A stretch of 64,000 bases of DNA from Martelella limonii (GTDB lineage: Bacteria > Pseudomonadota > Alphaproteobacteria > Rhizobiales > Rhizobiaceae): assembly GCF_013344475.1 (NCBI RefSeq), contig NZ_JABUOU010000007.1:172439-236438 (forward strand), in the 5' to 3' direction. The position numbers were made by a program, and so were the translations under genes. The notes beneath the pieces were generated by a model. It had not been told where the DNA came from and ran no database searches. It was given only the letters and a program-made list of their open reading frames with translations. Numbering within the stretch: the stretch's first letter is position 1; every line of letters begins with the position of its first letter. Shown in pieces: positions 1-9,900 of the stretch.

Positions 1-600
1 CGCCGCGATCGGCGCGATATCGCCGTCCATGCTGTAGACGCTCTCGAAGGCGACGATTTTCGGCCGGGCAGGATCAATTCCCGCCATCAGTTCCTCAAGG
101 TGGGCAACATCATTGTGGCGGAAGATGAAACGCTCGGCGCCGGAGCGCCTGATGCCCTCGATCATCGAATTGTGATTGAGCGCGTCGGAGAAGATCGCGC
201 AATCCGGCAGGATGCGGCCAAGCGTGCCGAGCGCGGCCAGATTTGAAATCCAGCCTGACGTGAAGATCAGCGCCGCCTCCTTGCCATGCAGGTCGGCAAG
301 CTCGCTTTCCAGCGCGACATGCTGATGATTGGTGCCGGAAATATTGCGCGTGCCGCCTGTTCCCGCGCCGGAAAGATCGATCGCACGATGCATTGCGTCG
401 AGAATATCGGGGTGCTGGCCCATGCCGAGATAATCATTGCTGCACCAGACGGTCACCCGCTGCGTGGTGCCATCCGGCCTGTGCCGCAGCGCCGCCGGGA
501 AAGCGCCTGCGATACGTTCAAGCTCCGCGAATGTCCTGTAGCGTCCATCAAGTTTCAGCTCCGAAAGCAGAGCCTGAAACCTGTCATCGTAATTCGTCAT
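1..600 (-). CDS. hemA: 5-aminolevulinate synthase, 5' part (runs off the left edge)
   Basis: ALAS condenses glycine with succinyl-CoA to 5-aminolevulinate, the first step of heme synthesis in alphaproteobacteria, with PLP as cofactor in the cytoplasm. The reverse strand from the ATG at 600 reads MTNYDDRFQALLSELKLDGR, then RYRTF, then the family motif VWCSNDYLGMGQHP, a GTGGTRNISGT glycine-rich segment, LHGKEAALIFTSG and FRHNDVAHL, ending in the AFESVYSMDGD block at the window edge. About 200 of roughly 400 residues are present; the catalytic lysine lies outside. It is divergent from the cydAB operon, which fits because cytochrome bd needs three hemes per complex. The family has close relatives (KBL, BioF), but the CSNDYLGMGQHP and RYRTF segments are ALAS-like. 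Confidence 0.93.
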   Translation of the reverse strand, partial: MTNYDDRFQALLSELKLDGRYRTFAELERIAGAFPAALRHRPDGTTQRVTVWCSNDYLGMGQHPDILDAMHRAIDLSGAGTGGTRNISGTNHQHVALESELADLHGKEAALIFTSGWISNLAALGTLGRILPDCAIFSDALNHNSMIEGIRRSGAERFIFRHNDVAHLEELMAGIDPARPKIVAFESVYSMDGDIAPIAA

Positions 601-658
601 GATATTGCCACCTGCAATGTGCGGTCCTGCGTTGGCCGGATCAGGAGACTCCGAATAG

Positions 659-720
659 CCATACACTTCCCCGAAAATAGCTATTGTATGCCTCTAATGC
701 AACGACTTTCGCCCATACAC
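659..720. promoter_or_regulatory. Three CCATACA-type half-sites upstream of hemA
   Basis: CCATACAC occurs at 659-666 and 713-720, and its inverse TTGTATG at 684-690, all within 120 bp of the hemA start. The same word recurs as a perfect inverted repeat on the cydA side (829-854). Repetition of a 7-8 base word five times in 200 bp between two divergent heme-related units suggests binding sites for one regulator. The regulator is not identified, and the sites do not match the FNR/FixK consensus TTGAT-N4-ATCAA. Confidence 0.4.
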
Positions 721-815
721 CCATCGCGCGCGGTTTTAAAGCTTTTCGGAAAGCAATTTTATGCTATCTTATCAGCTGTATAGTTGGCGAGCACGATCAC
801 CGGAACACAGTCGCC

Positions 816-844
816 TTTACAAATTTAACCATACAATATATCAT
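816..844 (+). promoter_or_regulatory. Putative sigma-70 promoter of the cyd operon
   Basis: TTTACA (816-821) and TATCAT (839-844) are separated by 17 bases, giving a reasonable -35/-10 pair reading toward cydA. Transcription would start near 851, leaving a leader of about 360 bases before the cydA ATG. The inverted repeat 829-854 covers the spacer, the -10 and the start point, the position expected of a repressor operator. Confidence 0.45.
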
Positions 845-854
845 CTTTGTATGG
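829..854. promoter_or_regulatory. Inverted repeat CCATACAA-N10-TTGTATGG (operator-like)
   Basis: Perfect 8-base arms at 829-836 and 847-854 with a 10-base spacer, overlapping the predicted -10 of the cyd promoter. Centre-to-centre arm spacing of 18 bases (under two helical turns) suits a dimeric HTH regulator. The same half-site occurs three more times near hemA. Confidence 0.5.
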
Positions 855-873
855 ACGGTAGAGGCGCCAAGAG

Positions 874-1227
874 ATGCGGAAAAAGCGACTGATCGGGAAC
901 GACGTCCCGCCGGGCCGGGCTGCGCGCTGTGAGCGGCTGCCCGCGCAGAGCGAGATTGCAGTGGCTTCGGTCGTCGATGCGGAAATCGTGACACGCGCCA
1001 GCGCGATCCGCTCCGAGACCAGTTCGGGCGTTTCGATCTTCCCCGCCGCGGCGTTCGCAACCCTCGCCCATCCCGTCGAGGCAGTGAGACCTTCGCCTGG
1101 CGTCGCGCCCGATCGCGACGGGCCGGAGGCAGGGCTTTGCCTTCTTGCCGACCGCATTGACCACCCCTTGGCCGCAACCCGAGCCATTTTCCAGGCTTCA
1201 GAAGGAGCACTTTCATGTTCGGCCTGA
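874..1227 (+). CDS. Possible 117-residue leader ORF before cydA
   Basis: This ORF lies between the promoter at 816-844 and cydA and overlaps the cydA start by 13 bases in another frame. Its codons show the strong third-position G/C preference of real genes here, which argues it is or once was coding. The product (begins MRKKRLIGNDVPPG, rich in Ala, Pro and Ser) has no membrane segment, no helix-turn-helix and no family I recognise. No strong ribosome site precedes the ATG. It may be a degenerate gene remnant or simply leader sequence; I see no better reading of 855-1214. Confidence 0.3.
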   Translation: MRKKRLIGNDVPPGRAARCERLPAQSEIAVASVVDAEIVTRASAIRSETSSGVSIFPAAAFATLAHPVEAVRPSPGVAPDRDGPEAGLCLLADRIDHPLAATRAIFQASEGALSCSA

Positions 1228-2633
1228 CCGCCCTTGAACTCGCGCGCATCCAGTTCGGCTTTACCGTGTCGTTCCACATCATCTTTCCGGCCATCACCAT
1301 CGGGCTCGCCAGCTTCCTGGCGGTGCTGGAGGGGCTCTGGCTGTGGAAGAAGGATACGGTCTATCGCGATCTCTACCATTTCTGGACCAAGGTCTTTGCC
1401 GTCAATTTTGCGATGGGCGTCGTCTCCGGCCTCGTCATGGCCTACCAGTTCGGCACGAACTGGAGTTACTTCTCTGCTTTTGCCGGGTCGGTCACCGGAC
1501 CGCTTCTGGCCTATGAGGTGCTGACGGCGTTCTTCCTGGAGGCCGGCTTTCTCGGCGTCATGCTGTTCGGCTGGAACAGGGTCGGCCCGGGGCTGCACTT
1601 CTTTTCCACCATCATGGTCGCGATCGGCACGCTGATTTCGGCAACCTGGATTCTCGCCTCCAACAGCTGGATGCAGACGCCGCAGGGCTACGACATCGTC
1701 AATGGCGTGATCGTGCCGACGGACTGGCTGAAGGTGATCTTCAACCCATCCTTCCCCTACCGCCTGCTGCATATGACCATTGCCGCCTTTCTGGCAACCG
1801 CGCTGTTCGTGGGCGCCTCCGGTGCATGGCATCTCCTGCGCGGACGCAACGATGCACATGTGCGCAAGATGTTCTCCATGGCGATGTGGATGCTGATCGT
1901 CGTGACTCCGATCCAGATCGCCGTCGGCGATCAGCACGGCTTGAATACGCTGGAGTACCAGCCCGCCAAGATCGCGGCGATCGAAGGCCACTGGCGCAAC
2001 GAACCCGGCGAGAAGGGCGTGCCGCTGACCCTGTTCGGCTGGCCGGACATGCAAGCCGAGGAAACCAAATATGCTGTCCAGATCCCCCATCTGGGCAGCA
2101 TCATCCTCACCCATACCCTTGACGGCCAGTTTCCCGGCCTCAGCGAATACCCGCCGGAGGACCGCCCCAATTCCACCGTCGTATTCTGGTCGTTCCGGAT
2201 CATGGTCGGTCTCGGCTTTCTGATGCTCGCTCTTGGCGCCTGGGCGCTGTGGCTGCGCCGTGGCGGGAGGCTATATGAAAACCGCTTGTTCCTGCGCTTT
2301 GCCACCGTCATGGGGCCGAGCGGCCTGATCGCCATTCTCGCAGGCTGGTTCACCACCGAAATCGGCCGACAGCCCTGGGTCGTCTATGGCGTGATGCGAA
2401 CCTCGGATGCGGTCTCGAACCACTCGGCGCTCGCCTTGTCGGTCACGCTGCTGATGTTCATCGTCATGTATTTCTGCGTCTTCGGCGTCGGCGTCGGCTA
2501 CATGCTGAAGCTTGTCGCCAAGGGGCCCGGCGTCAGCAGGAACGATAACCCTCCGCAGACGCCCGGACAAAGTCAACGCCCATCGCGGCCGCTGTCGGCG
2601 GCGCCCGACAACACCGATCCGTCGATCAACTGA
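1215..2633 (+). CDS. cydA: Cytochrome bd-type (CioA-like) quinol oxidase subunit I
   Basis: Subunit I of the cytochrome bd terminal oxidase oxidises quinol and reduces O2 to water at the inner membrane without pumping protons. The 472-residue product begins MFGLTALELARIQFGFTVSF, with the heme b595 ligand His near residue 21. Other landmarks are GDQHGLNTLEYQPAKIAAIE (start of the Q-loop, about residue 236 on) and the family motif GWFTTEIGRQPW (about 376). The Q-loop region is short, as in cyanide-insensitive CioA rather than long-loop E. coli CydA. An AGGAG ribosome site precedes the ATG. The last ~30 residues are hydrophilic and Pro-rich. It is followed after 6 bases by cydB in one operon with the DUF2474 gene. 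Cyanide insensitivity is inferred from the CioA resemblance only. Confidence 0.95.
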   Translation: MFGLTALELARIQFGFTVSFHIIFPAITIGLASFLAVLEGLWLWKKDTVYRDLYHFWTKVFAVNFAMGVVSGLVMAYQFGTNWSYFSAFAGSVTGPLLAYEVLTAFFLEAGFLGVMLFGWNRVGPGLHFFSTIMVAIGTLISATWILASNSWMQTPQGYDIVNGVIVPTDWLKVIFNPSFPYRLLHMTIAAFLATALFVGASGAWHLLRGRNDAHVRKMFSMAMWMLIVVTPIQIAVGDQHGLNTLEYQPAKIAAIEGHWRNEPGEKGVPLTLFGWPDMQAEETKYAVQIPHLGSIILTHTLDGQFPGLSEYPPEDRPNSTVVFWSFRIMVGLGFLMLALGAWALWLRRGGRLYENRLFLRFATVMGPSGLIAILAGWFTTEIGRQPWVVYGVMRTSDAVSNHSALALSVTLLMFIVMYFCVFGVGVGYMLKLVAKGPGVSRNDNPPQTPGQSQRPSRPLSAAPDNTDPSIN

Positions 2634-2639
2634 GAGGAT

Positions 2640-3653
2640 ATGAACATGGGTATCGACCTGCCTCTTCTATGGGCGATCATCATCGGCTTCGGGTTGATGA
2701 TGTATGTGATCATGGACGGTTTTGACCTCGGCATCGGCATTCTCTTTCCCTTCGTAAAGGGAAAGGAGGATCGGGACGTCATGGTCAACAGTGTCGCGCC
2801 GGTCTGGGATGGCAACGAGACCTGGCTGGTGCTTGGCGGCGCCGGACTGCTGGCCGCCTTTCCGCTGGCCTATGCCACGATCCTGAGCGCGCTCTATTTC
2901 CCCTTGATCCTGATGCTGGCCGGGCTGATCTGGCGCGGCGTCGCATTCGAGTTCCGCTTCAAGGCAGATGAGGCGCACCGGCCATTCTGGGACAAGGCCT
3001 TCGCCTGGGGCTCCTATATCGCGACCTTCTTCCAGGGGGTCGCGATTGGCGCCTTCATCAACGGTTTTGCGATGGAGAACGGGGTCTATGCCGGCGGTGC
3101 GCTGGCCTTCCTGACGCCGTTCAGCCTGTTCACCGGGGCCGCCCTTCTGGTCGCCTATGCGCTTTTGGGAACGACCTGGCTGGTGATGAAGACAGAGGGG
3201 GCGCTGCAGGATCGAATGCGGCAGCTCGGCAGGCCGATCACGCTAGCCCTGCTCGGCGCGATCGCGCTCGTCAGCCTGTGGACGCCGCTTGCCCATCCCG
3301 ACGTCGCCGAGCGCTGGTTCACGCTGCCCGACCTGATCTTCTTCCTGCCTGTTCCCCTGCTGGTTCTGCTGGCGGTCTTTCTTCTGCTGAAGACGCTTGC
3401 CGGCAAAAGCCATGCAGCGCCCTTCATCCTCTCCCTTTTTCTGCTGTTCGTGGGCTATTCGGGGCTCGCCATCAGCCTGTGGCCGAACATCATCCCGCCG
3501 GGCGTCTCGATCTGGCAGGCGGCAGCGCCACCCGAGAGCCTGGGATTTGCGCTTGTCGGGGCGCTGTTCATCATCCCCTTCATCCTCGCCTACACCGCAT
3601 GGTCCTATTACGTGTTCCGCGGCAAGGTTCGCGCCGGAGAAGGATATCACTGA
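2640..3653 (+). CDS. cydB: Cytochrome bd-type (CioB-like) quinol oxidase subunit II
   Basis: Subunit II pairs with CydA in the inner membrane and is needed for assembly of the heme-bearing oxidase. The 337-residue protein starts MNMGIDLPLLWAIIIGFGLM and carries the typical early motif MDGFDLGIGILFPF, the VAPVWDGNETWLVLGG signature around residues 54-72, and about eight hydrophobic helices. Length matches the family. The start lies 6 bases after the cydA stop, and the stop TGA shares bases with the ATG of the next gene (TGATG), so translation is probably coupled. Confidence 0.95.
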   Translation: MNMGIDLPLLWAIIIGFGLMMYVIMDGFDLGIGILFPFVKGKEDRDVMVNSVAPVWDGNETWLVLGGAGLLAAFPLAYATILSALYFPLILMLAGLIWRGVAFEFRFKADEAHRPFWDKAFAWGSYIATFFQGVAIGAFINGFAMENGVYAGGALAFLTPFSLFTGAALLVAYALLGTTWLVMKTEGALQDRMRQLGRPITLALLGAIALVSLWTPLAHPDVAERWFTLPDLIFFLPVPLLVLLAVFLLLKTLAGKSHAAPFILSLFLLFVGYSGLAISLWPNIIPPGVSIWQAAAPPESLGFALVGALFIIPFILAYTAWSYYVFRGKVRAGEGYH

Positions 3654-3796
3654 TGCGCGACCTTCCTGAGACCCGCAACAAATGGCTGAGCCGGATCGGC
3701 TGGCTGATCGCCATCTGGGCCGGGAGCGTTCTCGCTCTGGCTGTCTTCGCCTATGGAATGAGGCTGTTGATGAGCTTCGCCGGGATGACGACCTGA
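3653..3796 (+). CDS. DUF2474 small membrane subunit of the bd oxidase (CydX-like)
   Basis: A 47-residue protein, MRDLPETRNKWLSRIGWLIA at its start, with one transmembrane helix (about residues 14-42). It overlaps the cydB stop by one base. Small single-helix proteins of the DUF2474 family are found directly after CioAB-type cydB genes and are thought to act like CydX, stabilising the oxidase. The W-x4-GW-x3-IW pattern and position fit that family. The gene is easily missed because of its size. Confidence 0.85.
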   Translation: MRDLPETRNKWLSRIGWLIAIWAGSVLALAVFAYGMRLLMSFAGMTT

Positions 3797-3862
3797 AGAA
3801 ATAGGGCGAGCGCGTCGCCTCAGGCACGACCTCCCCCGCGAACGGCGGCATGGCCTGATTGT

Positions 3863-3889
3863 CCGGCCCCTTCTCTTCAAACGGGCCGG
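3863..3889. terminator. Hairpin between convergent cyd operon and AT1
   Basis: CCGGCCC (3863-3869) and GGGCCGG (3883-3889) form a 7-bp GC stem with a 13-base loop, 67 bases past the DUF2474 stop and before the 3' end of the minus-strand autotransporter. No T-run follows on either strand, so a bidirectional terminator is plausible but unproven. Confidence 0.35.
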
Positions 3890-3976
3890 CACACATGCGG
3901 CATGCCGGGAGTTTTGCGGGTAAGAGAGAGAGGACATTCTTGCCGCTCTCCAGCTTCTCCTAAAAGGCCCGCTTCA

Positions 3977-6900
3977 TCAAAACCGGTAGCCGAAGCGTAC
4001 GGAGCCGACATGCGACTGATAGTCGTCGGCAAACGCACCGTCGTACTGGAATTTCAGCTCCATGCCCTGGCGCTTTGCAAGATCGAGCCCGAGCGAGACA
4101 TGCCCGACGGTATCGGCAATCGGCGTGAAGGTCGAGAAACTGTCCATTGAGGACAGGCCTGCAAAACGCGCGGTGGTCTCCCAGGCGTCCGACGACAGGA
4201 ACGTAACGCCGAGATCGCCGTAAAGCCGCGCCGGCCAGTCCTCCTTGAACGGGATTCGCACGCCGAACTCGATCCCCGGCGTCACGCCGAAGGCGGTATC
4301 GGAATTGCCGTCGACCATCAGGTTCAACGCACCGGCGCCGGTTTCAGTATAGCCGAACTGCTGCATGTTGATGACATCGAAATCGACCCTCGGGCGCATG
4401 TAATACTGATCGCCGAAAGCCACTTCATAGGATGCGCGGAACCGGGCAAAGAGCATCGCGGAATCCGGCTCGCCCCGCGCCGTGGCGGAGAGTGTGTCGA
4501 GATTGATGTAACGCTTGGAATCGCCGGAATTGTAACCCGCGCCCGCGACCAGGCCGAGGAGCCAGGGCCCCATTTCCCGCTTCAGCGCAACCGCGCCGGT
4601 AAAGGACTGCTGGTCCATCTTTTCCGAGCCGCTGTCATCGCGGAACCAGCTATTCTCATAGGAAAGCGCTGAGCCCAGGAACCAGCCATCGCTGATTTCC
4701 GTCTGGCCGCCGAACTGCAAGCCGCCGACCGATTGCGTGTAGCCGCGCGCATCGCCGTGCGCCTCCTGCGTCGTCTCGCCGCCAAGCGCGCGGCTCCAAA
4801 CGCAAGACCCCTCATCCATCATCACACCGGTCGTCTCGAAGGCCGGGCAAGACAGCACGCTGCTGGCGGCTGCGATTGCGGCAGAGGGCGAAGCCGCCAA
4901 TGGCGCGGCCGCCGTCTGCGAGTCGAGCTCCAGCAGCATGTCGGAGAAGGTTTCCGGCTCGGACTGATGGAACGCACCGAACGCCTGTCCGAGCGAGATC
5001 TCGTCCGTGTCAAATTTCAGTTCACTCGCGCTGCCGTCGGAGATTTTGTCCCAGGACTGCTGCATCGCCTTCGAGACTTCGCCGGCATTCTTGCCGAGCG
5101 AAACGCCATTGCCGGTGAAATGCGCATCGTCAACGGAGAAACCTTGCCAGCCCTCGGACGATTTGGTGACCTCGGTGAAATCGAAGACCAGCGAGGACAG
5201 CGCCGTGATCGCCGACATATCTGCCCCTTCAGCCTTCAGAAACTCGGTGCGTGTCTTCGGAAGCAGCGCATTGGCGTTGACATCAACGCCCCAGGTACCG
5301 GCGAAATCGCCCTCGATCAGCACTCTATCAGCAGTGCCGTTTTCCATGTCGACATCGACATCTGTCAAAAGCCCGCCGCTGCTGGACGTATCCGTCCGCC
5401 AGTCGAACCTGTCGCTGCGCTTGAAGTAGCTGAAGGGCGAAAACGTGGTCGAAAGGCCGAGATCGGCGACATCATAGGCGCTGCCATCGGCTTTGGTACC
5501 GACACCCAGAAGATCGCCGGTAAAGGTCGTGGAAATCGTGTTCCACGCGCCGCCGGGATTGATGCTGCCGGCGTTGAGAACGCCATCGACATCAGCGATC
5601 GCACCGGTCACGAACGTGCCCGTGCCCTGGTTGAGCAACAGGCTGGTACCACCCAAAGCCGCCATCTTTACCGCGCCGTCAGCCGCAGACGAAGACGGCG
5701 TCGCGAATGTGTGGTGCAGCAGATTGCCGCTCAGCGTGCCGTAATTGTTATGGGTGATGCTGGTCGTCGCCGCACCTGACGCATAGACCGCACCGCCCAG
5801 GAAATCGCCATTCGTCGCCGAAGCGCCCGATCCCGTCACCGACCCGCCCTTGTTGATCGTCAGCGTCATGGTCGGGCTGGTCGTCTGCGCCCATACGCCC
5901 CACGCCGTCGGATCCTTCGCCGTGACCGAGCCGTCGACCGTCACGGCCAGCGAGCCGGTCATCGTGTTGCCGTCCGCACGATCGCCTTCGGTATTGTTGA
6001 AGCGGCCGAGTGTTCCCGCATAGGTCTTGCCGTTCTGGGTGAAGATGCCGCCCGATCCGCCAATGGCCTGCGCCACGATCCCGTGGGCATATTTGCCGGT
6101 GGTATAGACGGATGCCCCTGATGCGACCGAAACGTCGACGGTTCCTGCGCTTTCGGCGTTGCCGCTATCGGTATAGTAGAAATTCGATCCGCTCGAGAGG
6201 CCGCCGTAATAGCCGTAGGTGGCATTGAGCTTCTGCGCCAGATCGCCCGCCACCCCACCGCCGCCGGAAACCGTTTGCGCCAGAACGCCGAAAGCGCCGT
6301 CGCCGGAGGTGACGATAGAGGCGTCGCCTTCGACGGTGACGCTCACCTTGTCTGCGCTGTTGGGCGCCTGTTCCTTGATGAACGTCATCTTGTCGGTGAC
6401 CGTCGAAGCGGCCGTCAGGAAGCCGCCGCCGCCACTGATCGACTGGCCGACAATACCGACAGAGCGTGTGCCATATGTTCTGATCTTGCCGGAATGCGAG
6501 ATACTGACCGCGCCGCCATGGGCGTCACCCGATCCGTCGTCGGACCCTAAGGTCGCGCTCAACACGTTGGATATGGTGTCGTCATTGACCGCGTTGGCTG
6601 TGCCAAGCGCCACACTGACGAGACCGCCGCCGCCGCCGATGGACTGGGCAATGATGCCCTGCGAGCCATCGCCCTTGGTCACGATCTGGGTATCCGAGAG
6701 CGTCTTGACGGTTACAGTGCCGGCCGTTCCGGCGCTGCCAACCGACGTTCCGCCGAGGCCGATCTTGACCTTGGAAATGGCAAGTCCCGACGAAAACCCG
6801 ATGCCGCCGCCGCCGGCAATCGACTGGGCAACCACGCCGTGGGATGCGAATCCGCCGGTATAGATGCTGCCGGCGTAAACCGAGACATCGCCGCCATCGC

Positions 6901-9900
6901 CGCCGCTTCCCCCTGCCGAGCCGATGGTGAGCGTGGCGCAGCTATCCTTGTCGTCGGAGTCGCTATCCGAACTGCTCGCGCTGGACGCGCTATCGCAACT
7001 GCTGCTGTCGGAGCTGCCCGACGCACTGGAAGAACTGCTGTCGTCGGAATCGTCGCTGCCGGACGAAATCGCGACCGCGCCGCCGCCGCCGCCGATCGAC
7101 TGCGCGACAATGCCGGACGACATCGTGCCATAGGTATGGATTGTGCCGGTCCCGACAATCGTTCCGGAACCATCCTCGCCGATGGTCACGGTTCCACCGG
7201 CTCCGCCCGCTCCACCGGTCGAACCGACGGTTACGCCGAATGTCAGCGTTTTGTCGTCGCTGTCGTCGTCGCTGTCATCATCACCACCGTCATCGTCGTC
7301 GTCGTCATCCGACGATGCAACCGCGGCCATGGACAGTTGCGTCGCTTCCGCCGCGTCGTCGCTGTCGTCATCATCATCATCGTCGTCGTCATCCTCGTCC
7401 TCCTTGATCGAAAGAGAACTCTTCCCGGAACCGGCCGCACCGCCGCCGCCGCCGATCGACTGGGCGAGAATGGCATCCGACCAGTCTCCCTTTGTGGTGA
7501 TCGTGCCTTCGCTTGAAATGCTCACCGCGCCGCCATCGCCGCCTGCCGACCCCTTCGCGCCAAGGCCGATCGTGAGGGCCCAGTCGGCATCGCCGCTCCC
7601 GCCGCCGCCGGAAGACGAACCGCCGCCGCCGCCGATCGACTGGGCGAATATCCCGCGTGACACATGACCGCCGGTGTAGAGTGAGGCCCCGGCATCATCC
7701 ATGTGGACATCGACACTGCCGCCATCATTGCCTGAACCACCATCGGCTCCCAGACCGATATTCAGCGCCGCCGACTTGATGCCATTCGCGGCCTTCGTCG
7801 AGCCGGAGCCCGTTCCGGCATTGCCGCCGCCGCCGCCGATCGAATGCGCCAGGATGGCATCAGCATAGCTGCCCGTCGTGCTGATCGCGCCATAATGGCT
7901 GACGCTGACCGTGCCGCCGACCCCGCCGATGCCGCCGGAACCGCCTACATAGGAATTCACCGAGACCGCAAAATCCGTGCCGGCATCCACGGCCTCCTCG
8001 TCTTCAGCCAGCCAGGAGGTGATCGATTTAGCGACAGAGCTGGCGGTCGCATCGCCGCCATTGCCGCCGCCGCCGCCGATCGATTGGACGACGAGGCCGC
8101 CCGCTCCGTCGCCGGTGGTGACAACCCTTGAGGTCTTGTAGATATGCGCGTTTGCCGTGCCGCCATCGCCACCGGCACCAGCATTGCCGCCATGGGCAAC
8201 GGATACAGAAAGCGAAACCGTGTTGCCCTCTTCATCGAAGGGAACGCCCGCGGAAATCGCTTTTGAGGACGCCTGGCCACCCGAACCGCCGCCACCGCCG
8301 ATCGACTGGACGACGATGCCCTGGGCATCGGTCCCGGACGTCGAAACCACGCCGTTGGTATAGACCTTTGCCTCGCCGCCATCACCGCCATAAGCGCCCG
8401 TGCCGCCATGCGCAATCGAAATGGCAATGCCGAGACCGGCAGCGGTCGATTTGCCATTGCCGCCAACGCCGCCGCCGCCGCCGATCGACTGCACCAGCAT
8501 GCCGGTTCCGTGATCGCCCTTGGTCGACACGATGCTGTAGCCGGACGCACCTTTGGTCCCGGAACCATATTGCGTGACCTGCGCGGAACCGCCCTCTCCT
8601 CCCGCACCGCCGCTTCCACCGGTGGCGCTTGAAAAGCCGATGCCCCAGGCCGTGGCCTGACCACCGGCACCACCACCACCGCCAACGGAGTGGGCAATCA
8701 TCCCCATCGCATAGTCGCCGGCAACAGAGATGGACGTGCCGCTCTCGGTTATGATCAGAGCGCTTCCGCCATCACCCCCGGGACCGCCGGCGCCGCCGAC
8801 CGTGTGAAACAGGCCCTTCTTGTTGCGCCCCTGACCGCCGCCGCCGCCGATCGATTGGGCGACGATGCCGTGCGCTTCCGAGCCCACCGTGCTCAGATTG
8901 CCATAATTGTGGACGTCGACCGTGCCGCCATTGCTGCCCGACGTGGCACTGTCGCTGCTGCTCTTGACGGCCGAACTTGAGCTCGTGCCCGCTCCGATCG
9001 CGCCCGTCGAGCCGGTGCCACTGTTGGTGCCGCCGCCGCCGCCGATCGACTGCGCGAGAATGGCGATCCCGCCGCCCAGTTCCGTCTGGTCGGAGCTGCT
9101 GGCCGCAGTTTTTGCCCCGGCATAACCGCCATACGTCGAAATATTGCCCTTGTTGGTGACCGTCACCGTGCCAGGCACCGAACCGGAATTCTGCCCGCCG
9201 ACCGTCTGGCCGTCATAGGGGCTTGCTACGGCAGTGCCATACGTCAGGCTCGTCGTGGGCACGCTTCCGGCAGATTCAAGCAACCCGCCACCGCCGCCGA
9301 TCGATTGCGCCACTATGCCGTGGGAATCGATGCCATGAACCGTGATGTTGCCCGTATTGGTCACAGTAACGTCATCGCTGGTCGAACCGTTTGCGCTCGT
9401 ATCGCCCCAGGTGAGCGTCCCACCATCCGAATTCGTATAGATCCCATCGCCATCTGCCGCAGATGCCGATTGCGCAATGATGCCGTGCGAATGATCGCCG
9501 TATGTGGTGAGACCGAAATCATTGGCTACGGTCACGATCTGGGCGAGACCGCCCCACCCGTTTTCACCCTTGTAGGTCGATGATCCACCGCCGCCCAGAG
9601 ATTGGGCGATAATGGCGCTTGAAGTATCGCCGTGGGTTATGATCTGCCCGCCGCCGGTGAGCTTGACATTGACGTTAGCACCACCGCCGCCTGGCGCTTC
9701 CCGTCCATCCTTGGTGCTTTCATACGAGGTGCCGCCCTGGCTGACGGCGAGAATGCCGGGAGAGTAGTCGCCTTGGGAATCAAGCAGGGTCGATGACGCC
9801 CCGTAGACCGTCACGGCAACCGGCGATGCGTTGAACCCCTCCATCGCCTTCTTGCCGCCACCCGGCAGGCCATCGCCCGATCGCGAGATCGCCATGATCG

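Larger units (their letters stand above)
6630..9312 (-). repeat. Repeat array encoding QSIGGGGG elements in AT1
   Basis: The near-identical DNA word gccgccgccgccgatcgac (plus strand; reverse strand encodes SIGGGG) recurs at about 6633, 7081, 7442, 7623, 7826, 8066, 8289, 8470, 8828, 9032 and 9291, with diverged copies at about 6802 and 8674. Spacing is 180-360 bases. The rest of each repeat is less conserved at DNA level, so the glycine-rich core is either selected or homogenised by recombination. Confidence 0.8.

Noticed and set aside
825..2114. Minus-strand ORF of 429 codons opposite cydA
   Set aside because: Shadow of cydA; the plus strand carries all bd-oxidase signatures.
4733..5779. 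Plus-strand ORF of 348 codons
   Set aside because: Antisense shadow of the AT1 barrel region; high-GC DNA leaves long open frames opposite real genes, and it has no family features.
6630..9312. Regular GC-rich repeats considered as a CRISPR array
   Set aside because: Repeats lie inside an open reading frame, spacing is irregular (180-360 bases), and spacers are related coding sequence.
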